From an uncultured Flavobacteriales bacterium (GTDB lineage: Bacteria > Bacteroidota > Bacteroidia > Flavobacteriales > UBA1820), in the NCBI GenBank assembly GCA_902478645.1, contig CABSLV010000008.1, positions 6,948-70,947 on the forward strand: a stretch of DNA of 64,000 nt, written 5' to 3'. The notes below the pieces were generated by a model. The model saw only the letters and a program-made list of their open reading frames with translations. It searched no databases and was not told the DNA's origin. Below are positions 63,292 to 64,000 of this stretch, piece after piece. The stretch's first letter is position 1, and each line of letters opens with the position of its first letter. A program made the translations under genes and the position numbers.

Positions 63292-63338
63292 TTATCGAGC
63301 CGGTAGAGGGATTCAAGCCCACAGCCACTAACAATCAA
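63292..63338 (-). other. degenerate tRNA-Thr 3' fragment (att-like repeat, copy 1)
   Basis: The first 23 nt (63292-63314) are identical to copy 2 at 63906-63928, after which the T-arm and anticodon side has decayed (AAGCCC for GAACCC). On the minus strand it corresponds to the T-arm and acceptor 3' end of a tRNA. It has no 5' half. Confidence 0.6.
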
Positions 63339-63465
63339 CATCTTAACAGACTCGCTTTATTTGACGATTTTACGCATTCGTACTATATTCCGATTGAAAA
63401 AATAATATTTCTTCGGATTATCCGGGATAATCGTGTATATTGACCACTGTATTAAAACCACGAAC

Positions 63466-63837
63466 ATGCTTACATTGGAAGAACTGCTCATAGAGACAGA
63501 TCCGGATTTAACCTTAGCAGCCACCATGGTTATCGGCTTCGACGACAGCAGACATCTGGCGCTGGAATATAGAGTCACGGATTGTGACGATCCGTTGGAA
63601 ACCCATATAAAGTATGTGTCGGTTGACAAGGAAGATGCCTACGTTTTGGCAAAGAAAGTACATGTTACCTTAACCGGACTCCCTGATTACATTTGCAAGA
63701 GATACGGGGTCAGACCTTTATGCCAAACGCTTCCTTCCCAGGCCCGTGCTTTGTTCGAAGAAATACTGGATTTCTACCAGTATCACGGCATAAGATACCA
63801 GTTGACGGAAAGAACCGTCCCCCATTCCAATCCATAA
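63466..63837 (+). CDS. orphan hypothetical protein between att-like repeats
   Basis: A 123-residue acidic soluble protein starting MLTLEELLIETDPDL, with no signal peptide. It has a possible helix-rich C-terminal half (ALFEEILDFYQYHGIRY). The coding sequence is clearly more AT-rich than the genes to the left, suggesting recent acquisition. No family recognised. A longer in-frame start at 63433 is possible. Confidence 0.6.
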   Translation: MLTLEELLIETDPDLTLAATMVIGFDDSRHLALEYRVTDCDDPLETHIKYVSVDKEDAYVLAKKVHVTLTGLPDYICKRYGVRPLCQTLPSQARALFEEILDFYQYHGIRYQLTERTVPHSNP

Positions 63838-63905
63838 CCGGCATAAAAAAAGCCTCTGAAACGGTGCTCAGAAGCTATCAATCTGCTGACAAACAAGTTG
63901 TTGTC

Positions 63906-63955
63906 TTATCGAGCCGGTAGAGGGATTCGAACCCACGACCCCGAGATTACAAATC
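63906..63955 (-). other. tRNA-Thr(TGT) 3' part without 5' half (att site, copy 2)
   Basis: On the minus strand the sequence runs from the anticodon loop (GATTTGTAATC, anticodon TGT) through a variable region, the T-arm core GGGTTCGAATCCC and an acceptor 3' strand (CTACCGGCTC). The D-arm and 5' acceptor that should lie at 63956-64000 are replaced by unrelated AT-rich sequence. This is the typical remnant left when an integrase inserts an element into the tRNA 3' end. Confidence 0.7.
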
Positions 63956-63971
63956 AACAAATTGTTTGTTG
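63955..63971. other. inverted repeat next to the tRNA fragment
   Basis: CAACAAATTGTTTGTTG: 7-bp inverted arms with a 3-nt spacer, exactly at the end of tRNA homology. It could be part of an integrase core site. Confidence 0.35.
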
Positions 63972-64000
63972 TATAACACTGTTTTTTAGCAACATATATA

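Overview
The window is a chromosomal stretch from a GC-rich member of the Bacteroidales, most like Rikenellaceae (Alistipes and relatives), probably a gut organism. The evidence is Bacteroidota-type -7 promoter boxes (TAnnTTTG, usually TATCTTTG or TACCTTTG), weak ribosome binding sites, Bacteroidota-style families (OstA-like protein, fimbrillin/LRR lipoprotein, DUF5722, Bacteroidota-type thymidine kinase, long PurM) and a secreted bile-salt-hydrolase-like enzyme. The genus is an inference; there is no rRNA or intact tRNA to confirm it. Most of the window is ordinary core genome.

Layout. 1-8.9 kb: menaquinone methyltransferase, an FAD protein, a class A beta-lactamase, XerD, a 3-dehydroquinase with an extra C-terminal domain, prfB, pyrF, a phosphopantetheinyl transferase and a CPBP membrane protease. 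8.9-14.2 kb: a repeat-borne promoter, der, an OstA-like protein and dapD. 14.2-23.8 kb, minus strand: serB, an OPT transporter, two LolA-like proteins, a DUF5722 lipoprotein, an M14 peptidase and a MarC protein. 23.8-28.4 kb: lon behind a sigma-54-type promoter, and an ABC exporter. 28.4-33.2 kb, minus: NlpE-like lipoprotein, ligA and an LRR lipoprotein with no usable ATG. 33.3-38.9 kb: endonuclease/exonuclease/phosphatase-fold protein, three tandem phosphodiester-glycosidase paralogs, an NlpC/P60 peptidase and a choloylglycine hydrolase. 39-42 kb: tdk, folB, a small secreted protein, a predicted structured RNA with its own promoter and terminator, and metF. 42-49.5 kb: metH, an AlkD-like protein, a phosphoethanolamine transferase and an Omp85-type barrel. 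49.8-63.2 kb: menC, a glycosyltransferase, DUF2490, ferredoxin, CYTH, nitroreductase, era, an oxidoreductase, rimO, cdaA, purM, prfA and a DPP IV-type peptidase.

The right edge (63.29-64.0 kb) differs. Two copies of the 3' part of a tRNA-Thr gene lie about 0.6 kb apart as direct repeats flanking an AT-richer orphan ORF, and neither has a tRNA 5' half. This looks like the left boundary of an integrative element entering from the right, plus an older scar.

The least explained signals are: a dispersed palindromic repeat that delivers promoters to der, the M14 peptidase gene and era; the 6S-like RNA candidate near 40.8 kb; the lon sigma-54 promoter and structured leader; the phosphodiester-glycosidase cluster; the AroQ fusion; and the tRNA-derived attachment sites. 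Both metH and era have a -7 box 5-6 nt before the ATG, so their messages are predicted to be leaderless.
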